Assembly (NCBI GenBank): GCA_016716335.1
Contig: JADJWN010000002.1
Coordinates: 310,001-374,000 of the forward strand
DNA length: 64,000 nucleotides
Reading direction: 5' to 3'
Origin: Saprospiraceae bacterium
GTDB lineage: Bacteria; Bacteroidota; Bacteroidia; Chitinophagales; Saprospiraceae
Positions within the stretch are counted from its first letter, which is position 1, and each line of letters opens with the position of its first letter. Both the position numbers and the translations under genes were made by a program. This document shows, in pieces, positions 10,534 through 18,783 of this stretch. The notes under the pieces are model-generated. The model was not told where the DNA came from. It ran no database searches and was given only the letters and a program-made list of their open reading frames with translations.

Positions 10534-10541
10534 CAAAAGTA
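10534..10541 (-). promoter_or_regulatory. -7 box of fabG
   Basis: On the minus strand this reads TACTTTTG (TAnnTTTG). It would start transcription roughly 10 bp before the fabG ATG. The -33 element is not clear. Confidence 0.5.
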
Positions 10542-10727
10542 CATGAAAAAACCGCTTTGACCCGACTGCTCAGATAAATTTTACCTGGGCATTTTGATTT
10601 TGACCATTTGGATATTCATGTTTTGATGGGTTTGTTTGAATTATAACAGCTCATATCTTTTAATTTTTCATCGCAGTATGTACACAAATAGTAAACATAT
10701 TGAGGTCATAGTTTGAAAATAAAGAAT

Positions 10728-10773
10728 CGTTTTTGCAACAATATTGCAAAAACGAAGTTTCTTTGTATATTTG
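10728..10773 (+). promoter_or_regulatory. Palindromic operator overlapping the promoter of the MerC-family gene (Zur/Fur-like candidate)
   Basis: A perfect 11-bp inverted repeat (CGTTTTTGCAA at 10728-10738, TTGCAAAAACG at 10744-10754) flanks a 5-bp spacer. The right arm contains the -33 TTG (10744-10746), and exactly 19 bp further is TATATTTG (10766-10773), an ideal Bacteroidota promoter. A dimeric repressor bound here would block sigma. MerC-family genes in Bacteroidota are often linked to Fur-family zinc regulators, so Zur is the favoured guess; no regulator gene is in the window. Confidence 0.75.
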
Positions 10774-10790
10774 CCCCCGAATAGAAGCAT

Positions 10791-11210
10791 ATGTTAAACA
10801 GAATCATAAAAATCAACCCGGATAGCGCCGGTTTTTTTACTTCCTTACTCTGTGCCATCCACTGTTCTGCGGTACCTGTCTTGATGTCCCTGGGATTGAT
10901 AGGTACGGGTTCGTGGTTGCACAATCATGCATTTGATTGGGTAGTGATTGGTATAGGGATAGTGATTGCCGGATATTCTATTGTGGGAGACTTTTTCAGG
11001 AGACACCGCAATATCAGACCATTGATTACTGCCCTGGTCGGCTTTCTTTTTCTTTTCACAGGTATGGTAGAGCATCATGGATGGATGTTGGTATTCAGTG
11101 TGATCGGTGGATTGTTGGTGGCATATTCCCATATTCTCAATTTCAGATACGGTGGATCCTGTTCGGTAAAGCAGCCCGGTTACCTTACTTTAAAATCACC
11201 GCAGGACTAA
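10791..11210 (+). CDS. MerC domain protein (putative metal-related membrane protein)
   Basis: 139 residues with four predicted membrane helices (about 12-37, 45-64, 74-92, 95-113). The first helix carries the paired Cys/His motif LLCAIHCSAVP typical of MerC. Classical MerC imports Hg(II); Bacteroidota homologues outside mer operons more probably handle zinc or another divalent metal (inference). A late GGSCSVKQ adds another Cys. No merA, merR or merP is nearby. The start ATG 10791 lies 18 bp after the -7 box, and the promoter is overlapped by a perfect palindromic operator, so the gene is probably repressed by a metal-sensing dimer. The acyltransferase gene follows after 42 bp and may be co-transcribed. 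Confidence 0.8.
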   Translation: MLNRIIKINPDSAGFFTSLLCAIHCSAVPVLMSLGLIGTGSWLHNHAFDWVVIGIGIVIAGYSIVGDFFRRHRNIRPLITALVGFLFLFTGMVEHHGWMLVFSVIGGLLVAYSHILNFRYGGSCSVKQPGYLTLKSPQD

Positions 11211-11252
11211 ATTTCGTTTCCAATTCTTACTTTTACCCGCCAATACACGGCT

Positions 11253-12125
11253 ATGGGTGGGAGGATTTTGTTTTTTCTTTGCAAAATATTAGTATCAGTT
11301 CCGGGATTACTGAATGTACTTGCTTTAATTGCCTCTACATGCAATCGCTTGCTTATTCAATACAGACAAAAGGTAATCCTGCAAAATCTGCGTAATTCGT
11401 TTCCAGAGTTCAGTGAAAGCCAATTGCATCAAATCAAAAATCAGTTTTATGCTCTCTTGGTAAGATACTTCAAGGAAACGCTGGTTATGGGTTTGGGCAG
11501 TGTATCCCGGGCAAAACAGCTGTTACAATTGGGAAATAGCTCAGATTTATCATTGCTCCAAAGCAGTGGGAGGAGCACAGTGTTGATGGCGTCGCATTTC
11601 GGCAATTGGGAAATGTTTGCCTTACTTCCTGTTGTGTATAAGGATTGTACCTTCATAGCATTTTATAAACCCGTATCCAGCAAAGCCGCAGATTATCTCA
11701 TGCAGCAGATCCGCATGAGATTTGGGGTAAAGATTTTTCCTTCTGATCAGGCTGCAAGGGTCATAGCCAAATACAATAATCAGACCGTACACTATCTTTT
11801 CATTGCGGACCAGACTCCATTTAATATGAATGGGGTATATTGGAATGATTTTCTACACCAGCATACCCCATGGCTTACAGGAGCGGAAAAACTGGCTCAA
11901 AGAATAAAAATGCCGGTATTTTATCTCGCTCTTGAGGACAGAGCAGATCACAAAGGTTACTATTTGCACCTTGAACCCTTAAGTCCGGATGCATCGAAGG
12001 AATCAACCGGAACAGTGACGGAAAAATATGCGCAATTGCTTGAAGCACAGATCAAAAATGCACCAGCATACTGGCTTTGGTCCCACAGAAGGTGGAAAAG
12101 ATCCGCAATGAAGCAAAATCAATGA
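11253..12125 (+). CDS. LpxL/HtrB-family lipid A acyltransferase
   Basis: 290 residues, the usual size for the family. It is likely to transfer an acyl chain onto the lipid A precursor at the inner membrane. An N-terminal hydrophobic anchor (about 5-28) is followed by the basic RNLRNSFPE-like motif (residues 47-53) seen at the same place in LpxL homologues. The catalytic H-x4-E signature appears as HFGNWE (about 114-119), and FIADQTP with TGAEKLA matches later family blocks. The downstream lipoprotein start is 53 bp away. The alternative is an ornithine-lipid or other lysophospholipid acyltransferase; the HFGNWE block favours the LpxL clan. Confidence 0.8.
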   Translation: MGGRILFFLCKILVSVPGLLNVLALIASTCNRLLIQYRQKVILQNLRNSFPEFSESQLHQIKNQFYALLVRYFKETLVMGLGSVSRAKQLLQLGNSSDLSLLQSSGRSTVLMASHFGNWEMFALLPVVYKDCTFIAFYKPVSSKAADYLMQQIRMRFGVKIFPSDQAARVIAKYNNQTVHYLFIADQTPFNMNGVYWNDFLHQHTPWLTGAEKLAQRIKMPVFYLALEDRADHKGYYLHLEPLSPDASKESTGTVTEKYAQLLEAQIKNAPAYWLWSHRRWKRSAMKQNQ

Positions 12126-12178
12126 TCATGAAATCAATATTTTGCTTCCTTCCTACGTTTTATTTAAAAAAGGCAAGA

Positions 12179-12661
12179 ATGCGTACATTTCAATTTATCA
12201 TATGCTTCGGTGTTGCATTGGTCTTAACTTCATGTCATAAAAAGGATGATTGTGCTTTTGGGCCCCTAACTGAAATCATACAGGTGGGTAAAAAGTATTG
12301 TATAGGATCGTCTGAGTATCTGGAAATCACAAAGATTGAAGACAGCCGTTGTCCAGAAATGGTAGAATGTTTCTGGGAAGGCAATACAGTGTTGTATATT
12401 GACTTATATGCCCATCATACACTGCATGATGCGATTCTGGAAGTATCTAATACGGATCAACCGGTACTGTTTAAGGATATTTTTGGTTATGACATTACTA
12501 TCCGTAGTATCCAGCCTTATCCCAAGGGGCAGGAAGTTATCCCGCAATCAGCCTACAAGTTGGTATTTCTGTGGTGGAAAAGTGATAGCTTTGATTGCTT
12601 TATTTTCCACAAGGTGAATGGTGAGCAATCTTTTCAAAATCATGGATTGCAGCGAAATTAA
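12179..12661 (+). CDS. Putative lipoprotein of unknown function
   Basis: 160 residues. The ATG at 12179 gives a signal peptide ending in the lipobox LTSC (Cys at about residue 18), so the protein is probably lipid-anchored; the open frame extends upstream to 12077 but would overlap the acyltransferase end. The mature part contains several Cys residues (CAFGP, KYCIG, RCPEMVECFWEG). The pattern CPxxVxCFWxG resembles small secreted Bacteroidota proteins of unknown role. No catalytic motif is recognisable. Confidence 0.65.
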   Translation: MRTFQFIICFGVALVLTSCHKKDDCAFGPLTEIIQVGKKYCIGSSEYLEITKIEDSRCPEMVECFWEGNTVLYIDLYAHHTLHDAILEVSNTDQPVLFKDIFGYDITIRSIQPYPKGQEVIPQSAYKLVFLWWKSDSFDCFIFHKVNGEQSFQNHGLQRN

Positions 12662-12707
12662 TGAATAAGGCTATTTTTTTCTTATCAATTACAAATCAGA
12701 CTGAATC

Positions 12708-13142
12708 ATGGCAGAAAACAAAACGAAAATGACCAAGCTGGATGTTTATCAATTTATCGATACTAATCTGAATAGTGAGCAAAAAATCAAGGATAGCCAC
12801 AGGATCATCGAAATCATGAAGCAGGTCACCGGTTGTGAACCCAGAATGTGGGGGCCAAGCATTATCGGGTTTGGCAGTTATCATTACAGCTATGACAGTG
12901 GTCACAAGGGAGAAGCTCCGATTTTGGGTTTTTCACCCCGTAAAGCCGCTATATCACTCTACATCACTTACGATAATGAGAAACAAAGAAGTCTGATAGA
13001 CAGACTGGGCTTATTCAAAGAGGGCAAGGCTTGCTTATACGTCAAAAAATTATCCGATATAGATGAAAACGTATTGAAAGCAATTATGTCAGAAAGCTTC
13101 AGCTATATCACAGCACATTTTCCGGATCATGCAGTAAAGTAA
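12708..13142 (+). CDS. DUF1801 (YdhG/YjbR-like fold) protein
   Basis: 144 residues. The core matches DUF1801: a helical N-terminus, then PRMWGPSIIGFGSYHYSYDS, FSPRKAAISLYI and a late CLYVKKLSDIDENVL. It is a cytosolic domain with an SufE/YdhG-like alpha-beta fold and unknown biochemistry. The start ATG 12708 is the first in frame. It sits 46 bp after the lipoprotein gene; operon membership is possible but unproven. Confidence 0.8.
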   Translation: MAENKTKMTKLDVYQFIDTNLNSEQKIKDSHRIIEIMKQVTGCEPRMWGPSIIGFGSYHYSYDSGHKGEAPILGFSPRKAAISLYITYDNEKQRSLIDRLGLFKEGKACLYVKKLSDIDENVLKAIMSESFSYITAHFPDHAVK

Positions 13143-13179
13143 GAGCTGACTATCACATCTCCGAATGGTGTTTTCAGCT

Positions 13180-13542
13180 TCAATACTGACCTGTACTGAG
13201 CATTACCAAGGTGCATCCATGGACTGTTTCTATGTTTTTCTCCCGTGCAGCACGCTCCAATGCCGGATTTTCAGTACCCGGATTGAAGATGATACGCTGA
13301 GGATGAAGGTCCAGAATATATTGCAGGAATTCGGATTGATTGGATGCATTCATATACAGCGTGACGGTGTGTATGTCATCGTTGTAAATCAAATCTTTGG
13401 ATACAGGAATATCTTCAATCCATCCCTGCCTTCTTCCTATGGCTATAACAGGAAAACCATTATGAAGCAAGCTTTTGACTGCCATGTGGCTGTACCTCTC
13501 CGGCTTCAGGGAGGCACCCAGTACCAATGTTTTCTTTGACAT
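13180..13542 (-). CDS. CoA-binding domain protein (YccU-like)
   Basis: 120 residues from ATG 13542; the frame is open to 13626 but the upstream 28 residues do not look like family sequence. It is a single Rossmann-type CoA-binding domain, with TLVLGASLKPERYS at the N-terminus and later IIFNPGTENPALERAA and an ENIETVHGCTLVML-type end, as in stand-alone CoA_binding_2 proteins. The ligand and role are not established for most members. It converges with the DUF1801 gene. Confidence 0.8.
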   Translation of the reverse strand: MSKKTLVLGASLKPERYSHMAVKSLLHNGFPVIAIGRRQGWIEDIPVSKDLIYNDDIHTVTLYMNASNQSEFLQYILDLHPQRIIFNPGTENPALERAAREKNIETVHGCTLVMLSTGQY

Positions 13543-13853
13543 ATTACTGAAAAAGGAAAAATCCGTTGAATGGTTCATGCCAGGGTAGATTTTAGGAAGG
13601 TTCAGTGAAGAGATTGCGTAATACAAAAAAGATTTAATCCGGATTATAATTTTCGGTTCGGTATGATGTCTGTTCGGGCATTTGATTGGTGGCAGTCAGG
13701 GGTAGCTTTCAGTTATTCAACTTCAACTGATGATAAATTATATGAATTATGTATTACAGTAAATTATAATCTGTTAATGAGACTAAAAAGAAAATTCAGC
13801 AAGTATTTGGTAAAAAAGTGAGTCCAAAAGAGGGTGGATTTGCACATTAATCT

Positions 13854-13861
13854 TACCTTTG
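13854..13861 (+). promoter_or_regulatory. Possible second -7 box for the type-B T9SS gene
   Basis: TACCTTTG fits TAnnTTTG about 105 bp before the start, but no -33 TTG is at the expected distance. It is weaker than the sigma-54 element just downstream. Nothing else was recognised in the gene-free stretch 13543-13965. Confidence 0.3.
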
Positions 13862-13904
13862 CCTTTGTTTTAATCCGAAACATCATCCTGGTTTGTTGAA
13901 AGAA

Positions 13905-13921
13905 TTGGCACGGCAATTGCA
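13905..13921 (+). promoter_or_regulatory. Sigma-54 (RpoN) -24/-12 promoter
   Basis: TTGGCACG-N4-TTGCA matches the sigma-54 consensus YTGGCACG-N4-TTGCW at every defined position, with correct GG/GC spacing. The predicted start is about 12 bp downstream (near 13932), giving a leader of 35-40 nt to the T9SS gene. By eye I found no second such element in the window. Confidence 0.75.
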
Positions 13922-13965
13922 TCTTTCTAATGTACCGGATAGTCAAATATCTATAAATTAAACAG

Positions 13966-16900
13966 TTGCAGGTGCAAAGACGTTTTATCTACGATGAGTT
14001 GAGTGTGCTGTGGGTAATTGCATTATTATTGCTTCCTGCAATTTTTAATACTACCTCCCTTTATTCACAATGCAGTTTTTCACAGGGTCCTCCAGGCGAA
14101 ATCTGCACATCTGCACACTATATATGCGGTTCTGACCTCAACGGTTACACCGGAAGACTGCCCGAGGTAAAATCCGTACAGCAAATGTGGATCGGCTGCA
14201 ACGGTAATGGTCAGCCCGACAATATTATATGGTATTCATTTACCCCAACGAGCAACAGAGTGACGCTACGCATCACTCCATCCAACTGTACCGTCGTAGT
14301 CACAGGAGGCAACAGCTATTCGGGCATACAGGCGGGTATATACAGCGAATGCAGACAATCTGCCGCTTTGGATTGCACAGACAGATTGGGCGATTACAAC
14401 GGTAAAACCGAACCGTTCATTCTCACCTCTGATCAATTTGTGCCTTGCCAGCCGGCATTCCTGTTTTTGGATGGGTATGCCTTTTCAGTGTGTGATTTCA
14501 CCATTGAAGTACTCGAGGGAATAGACGTCACACCGATGCCTCCACCAAATCTCAGCACCTTAGCTCCCGGTTTTATCACCGGTCCCGATACGCTGGAATG
14601 CAATCAGCGAAATACGCCGGTAAGATATTCGCTCACAGCACCGGAGTGTCTTTTCAGGGCAAATCCGAATTGCAATGGTCCCGTGGAGTTACCTAATGAC
14701 AGCGTCTGTTTTGAGTGGAAAGTGGCTCCGGCACAGCATGCAAGATTTGTCGGAGGTAAGCGGACGGGTTCATTTGCCGATATTATTTTTACCAGGCCGG
14801 GATCCTACACTGTATCAGCTGAAAGTTTTATCCACCCGTTTTATGGCGGCAGTTGTGGTACCGGTGGGTGTGCCGAAATATTATCATGGCAGGTCTTCGT
14901 AAAAGGGCCTGATACTATCAGACTGGATGATATATTTGTATGTCCGGGACAAGGGGCCACGGTTTGCGGCACATTTATTACCACAGATACTACAATCAGC
15001 TGCTATTCAGGCATAGACAGTTGCCGCTTACTCGTCCAAAAAGTCATAGCGGGTACCAATAAGCTGAACGATATAGGCACACAATACATTTGTGAAGGTG
15101 GTGAGTTCAGATTTCAGAATGTATCTTATCCCAATGAAGGTACCTTTGAGGTGGTAGATGAAAACGATTGTACCCTGCTCCACAGATTCAGCGTCCGCAC
15201 AGTAAGATTAAGTACAGCAATTACTGCTCCGGTAACTACTCTGGACTGCAATAACACCCTTTTGTCTCTGAGGGCTACAGCAAACACTAATTTTCCTGAT
15301 TCATTGGTATACAACTGGGTCAGTCCTTCAGGGATCAGTATCGGATCGGGTGATCAGGTCTCTGTAGATATACCGGGTCTGTACAGATTGAATATCACTG
15401 CAAAAGTGGGTAGTGCTGTCTGTACCGTTCAGTCCACTGTGCAGATTGGCAGAGATGTCGAAGTACCTACTATACAGCTGAATATACCTACTTTCAATTG
15501 TCAGCGTCCCACAGGGATCATTACCGTGACACCCTCAAGAATACTTGCTCAGGCACAATGGCGGCTTCCAGTGGGAGGACAGATTATTCAGAGCCAGAAT
15601 CTTATGGTGGATTCGGTCAATGTGCGGTCAGGTGGTCAGTTCCATTTTTCTGCCAAAGCAGACAATGGTTGTACTGTGGATACTACCATCACACTGCTTA
15701 CTGACTTCCAAAGACCAACTCTTGAGTTGAGGGGAGAGGATCTTACATGCCGGAAGCCTGTCACCACCCTAAACTTCTCATCCGATATGGCATTTGATTC
15801 TGTCAGGTGGATATATAACGGATTTTTTCAGCAGACTACACTCGGTAATACCTATGATGCAAATCAACCGGGCAATTATACAGTTGAAGTAAGAGCTAAC
15901 CGAAACAAATGCTGGAATGAAGATACCAAGCTCATCAACGAAGATAAAATCAGGCCATTGGTGGAAGCAGGACCGGATCTGGTTTGGCATTGCAACACTA
16001 CCGAACTAAATGTTACCCCTATAATCAGCAACGGGACTGATTTCGAATATACCTGGCAAAGCAATAACGGCAGGATTCTGACACCGGTCAACCGTGCAGA
16101 CATCACTGTAGGTTCGACGGGAACTTATGTCATTGAGGTGCTCAATACCAGAAACGGATGTACTTCCAATGATGTCTTTTCGGTAAACAAAGAGACCAAT
16201 GTGCCCGTAGATATACTTACCAGAATTTCGGACCCACTCTGTCATGGCCAAAACAATGCTGAGATTGAGATTCAGTCGATTGTAGGTGGTTTTGAACCTT
16301 ATACCATCATTGCGGCCGGCGGTCCTGTCAGCAACAACCGTATCCGGTCACTCAGAGCGGGCAGATACCTTCTTGAGCTGCGAGACAGATACGATTGTAA
16401 ACTTGAGAAGGAAATCGTAATTCAGGATCCACCGGTACTCACTGTGGATTTACCTTTGGAAATCGAACTGGCATTTAAAGAAAATACCACCCTAAGTTTT
16501 GTGACAAATTATCCTGTGTCGCAGATAGCCTCGATTATCTGGCGCAATCAGCAGGGAGTAATCATAGGTAATACAGAGATGCTGGATTACGAAGGTTATA
16601 AAGATGATGAAATTACGGTGGAAATAGAGACCATCAACGGCTGCAGGGCTGAAAGCAGAATTAAGGTAAACGTAGATACCAACCTCAAGCTTTGGATTCC
16701 CAATATTTTTTCACCCAACGGAGATGGTACCAATGATGTATTTTTTATCGGAAAAAATAAGATTCCTGCTGATATAGACCAGATAGCAATATACGACAGA
16801 TACGGGAATAAGGTATATCAGAGTTCTTCCCTTCGATTTAATGAAGCAGAGACCGGCTGGGATGGCACTTTCAAAGGCCGCCCTGTGGAGTCCGGTGTAT

Positions 16901-16977
16901 ATGTGATGATACTGCAGATCACAGATTTTCTGGGCAATAAGCAGGTCATCAAACAAAATCTTCAGATTGTACATTGA
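13966..16977 (+). CDS. Secreted protein with T9SS type B (gliding motility-associated) sorting domain
   Basis: About 1000 residues. A signal-peptide-like hydrophobic stretch (about 12-33) is followed by a Cys-containing N-terminal domain (CSFSQGPPGEICTSAHYICG), several Ig/PKD-like beta repeats with SprB-like segments (LCHGQNNAEIEIQSIVGGFE), and a classic type B C-terminus (LWIPNIFSPNGDGTNDVFFI ... YDRYGNKVY ... GWDGTFKGRPVESGVYV). Such proteins are exported by T9SS and kept at the cell surface. There is no ATG near the start: TTG 13966 or GTG 13972 must be used, unless the ATG is lost. A perfect sigma-54 promoter lies just upstream. Confidence 0.85.
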   Translation: MQVQRRFIYDELSVLWVIALLLLPAIFNTTSLYSQCSFSQGPPGEICTSAHYICGSDLNGYTGRLPEVKSVQQMWIGCNGNGQPDNIIWYSFTPTSNRVTLRITPSNCTVVVTGGNSYSGIQAGIYSECRQSAALDCTDRLGDYNGKTEPFILTSDQFVPCQPAFLFLDGYAFSVCDFTIEVLEGIDVTPMPPPNLSTLAPGFITGPDTLECNQRNTPVRYSLTAPECLFRANPNCNGPVELPNDSVCFEWKVAPAQHARFVGGKRTGSFADIIFTRPGSYTVSAESFIHPFYGGSCGTGGCAEILSWQVFVKGPDTIRLDDIFVCPGQGATVCGTFITTDTTISCYSGIDSCRLLVQKVIAGTNKLNDIGTQYICEGGEFRFQNVSYPNEGTFEVVDENDCTLLHRFSVRTVRLSTAITAPVTTLDCNNTLLSLRATANTNFPDSLVYNWVSPSGISIGSGDQVSVDIPGLYRLNITAKVGSAVCTVQSTVQIGRDVEVPTIQLNIPTFNCQRPTGIITVTPSRILAQAQWRLPVGGQIIQSQNLMVDSVNVRSGGQFHFSAKADNGCTVDTTITLLTDFQRPTLELRGEDLTCRKPVTTLNFSSDMAFDSVRWIYNGFFQQTTLGNTYDANQPGNYTVEVRANRNKCWNEDTKLINEDKIRPLVEAGPDLVWHCNTTELNVTPIISNGTDFEYTWQSNNGRILTPVNRADITVGSTGTYVIEVLNTRNGCTSNDVFSVNKETNVPVDILTRISDPLCHGQNNAEIEIQSIVGGFEPYTIIAAGGPVSNNRIRSLRAGRYLLELRDRYDCKLEKEIVIQDPPVLTVDLPLEIELAFKENTTLSFVTNYPVSQIASIIWRNQQGVIIGNTEMLDYEGYKDDEITVEIETINGCRAESRIKVNVDTNLKLWIPNIFSPNGDGTNDVFFIGKNKIPADIDQIAIYDRYGNKVYQSSSLRFNEAETGWDGTFKGRPVESGVYVMILQITDFLGNKQVIKQNLQIVH

Positions 16978-17086
16978 TACATTGTCGAGAATCCGGGTAT
17001 GCTCATATCCGCTCGTGTGTTACTCACATTTTATCCTTATTGCCGGAAAAATAAATTAAAAAAATATTTAATATTTGAAATATTCT

Positions 17087-17094
17087 TAATTTTG
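17087..17094 (+). promoter_or_regulatory. -7 box of the exbB-exbD-exbD-tonB operon
   Basis: TAATTTTG fits TAnnTTTG about 70-80 bp before the chosen ExbB start. A -33 TTG is not evident. Confidence 0.4.
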
Positions 17095-17163
17095 CGATGC
17101 TTTCAGTAATATGGAAGCCTTACAAGACGTTATTTGGTTCACAAAAAAATCAATTTAATCTAC

Positions 17164-17854
17164 ATGGTGCATTTTATGTTTCCTTTATTTCAGGCTGCTG
17201 AAGCTACCGGTACCCAAAGAACAATCACAAAATCTGATAGACCTGATCGTATCGGGTGGTCCGATGGCTGTGGTCATTGTGACTATTCTGTTGATACTGT
17301 CTGTTATAGCTACTTACATCTTCATAGAAAGATGGCTTACCATAAAAAGAGCCGGCAAAATTGACGAGCACTTTATGAACAATATCAGGGCTGCTGTTGC
17401 AGCAGGTAATATCGAAGGTGCCAAGGCACTCTGCAGAGCTACCGATTCACCTTCGGCCAGAATGATTGAGAAGGGACTGATGCGTATCGGAAAGCCTCTC
17501 AAAGATATCGATGCGGCCATCGAAAATGTCGGAAATCTGGAAGTATTCAAACTGGAGAAAAATCTGTCAACTTTGGCAAGTATTTCCGGGGCTGCGCCTA
17601 TGATAGGCTTTCTGGGTACGGTGACCGGGATGATTCTTGCCTTTTACAAGATGGCTTCTGAGCAAAATGTGACTCCGGATGTGCTTGCAGGAGGTATTTA
17701 TCAGGCACTGATCACCACTGCATTCGGGCTTGTGATTGGTATCTTTTCATTTGTGGGCTATAATCTCCTGGTTTCATCTGTAGATAAGGTAGTTTTCCAG
17801 ATGGAGAAAACCACTGTGGATTTTATGGATTTATTGCAGGAGCCAACCAACTGA
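17164..17854 (+). CDS. exbB: MotA/TolQ/ExbB proton-channel family protein (apparent frameshift near 17214)
   Basis: About 230 residues once repaired. It forms the proton channel of the Ton-type motor with ExbD in the inner membrane. Three membrane helices are visible (IVTILLILSVIATYIFIERW; ASISGAAPMIGFLGTVTGMI; ALITTAFGLVIGIFSFVGYN), with the family's PMIGFLGTVTGMI block. The main frame's first ATG (17264) is inside LIDLIVSGGPMAVV, which family members place some 20-30 residues in. The missing N-terminus (MFPLFQAAEATGT, ATG 17164 or 17176) is in another frame, and removing one base of the CCC at 17213-17215 joins them. An indel error is the likely cause. It is the first gene of the operon. 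Confidence 0.8.
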
Positions 17855-17872
17855 TTCAAAAATTAGAGACAA

Positions 17873-18274
17873 GTGGCTGTAAAGAAACGTAGCAAGATAA
17901 CGCCGGAATTCAATATGTCTTCTTTGACAGACATTATCTTTCTGTTGCTTATATTTTTTATGCTTACGTCCAATATGGTGCAGATCAGTGTGAAACTGCC
18001 TCAGTCGGATTCCAAGACGGTGGCACCTTCAGATCTGCCGGTAATGATGACTAAAGACGGAAAAATAACCGTAGTAGGCAAAGAAAGCAATATGAATAAT
18101 CTTGAAAAAGACATAGCGACGGCAGTGCGCTACTCCAACAATAAAGATAACGCTACGGTGACGATTATTTCGGAGGTGGGTGTGCCCTGGGAAAAAGTGC
18201 ATAAAGTAATGACCATAGCCAGTGGTCTGAAAATCAAAGCCATTATTGCCACCGAAGCACATAAAAAAAGCTGA
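17873..18274 (+). CDS. exbD: ExbD/TolR-family biopolymer transport protein
   Basis: 133 residues, a normal length. It has a short cytoplasmic N-terminus (KKRSKITPEFNMSSLTDI), one membrane helix carrying the essential Asp (LTDIIFLLLIFFMLTSNM) and a periplasmic domain. It pairs with ExbB to convert proton flow into motion of the TonB-like partner. The start is GTG 17873 (MAVKKRSK), 18 bp after exbB. It is the first of two adjacent ExbD paralogues, which is common in Bacteroidota, where one may be regulatory or form a heterodimer. Confidence 0.9.
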   Translation: MAVKKRSKITPEFNMSSLTDIIFLLLIFFMLTSNMVQISVKLPQSDSKTVAPSDLPVMMTKDGKITVVGKESNMNNLEKDIATAVRYSNNKDNATVTIISEVGVPWEKVHKVMTIASGLKIKAIIATEAHKKS

Positions 18275-18277
18275 CCA

Positions 18278-18675
18278 ATGGGTATAAAGAAAAGAAGTAA
18301 AGTCACTCCCTCATTCAATATGTCTTCATTGACAGACATTATATTCCTGTTGCTGATATTTTCATGCTGACTTCTTCCATCATCGTACCTAATGCACTGA
18401 ATCTGCAGTTGCCGGGAAAGAAGAGTTCGTCTCCTCCCTCCAAGGCTCAGAATAAGGTTATTGCGATTACTACAGAAGGCACCTATACCCTAAATGGCGT
18501 ACCTATCAGCCTGTCCGGAGTAGAAAATCAGATAAAGAGTCTCAGAAGAACCGAAGGGCAGGGAGCTGCAATCGTGGTAAGCCCGGCTGCCAAGGCAAGT
18601 AATGAAGATGTAGTGGCCATACTGGACCTTGCATACAGATATGAAATAAGAGCTGTGCTTACAGAGCCGAGATAA
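18278..18675 (+). CDS. Second ExbD-family protein (apparent frameshift at 18359-18362)
   Basis: About 132 residues when repaired. The N-terminus from ATG 18278 copies the first ExbD almost word for word (KKRSKVTPSFNMSSLTDIIF) but reaches a stop in the membrane helix. Adding one T to the T4 run at 18359-18362 changes the break into FLLLIFFMLTSS and links directly to the downstream frame (IIVPNALNLQLPGKK ... AVLTEPR). The gene is therefore almost surely intact with a one-base deletion in the assembly. The start is 3 bp after the first exbD stop, implying translational coupling. Confidence 0.8.
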
Positions 18676-18783
18676 AAATTGCAGGATATATCCCAATAAC
18701 TTACACTACCCGAAAATTACCACTGTATCCGAATTGATAACTTGTGGGTGTTTTGTTCGTCTTATCAATATAATAGTGTAAAA

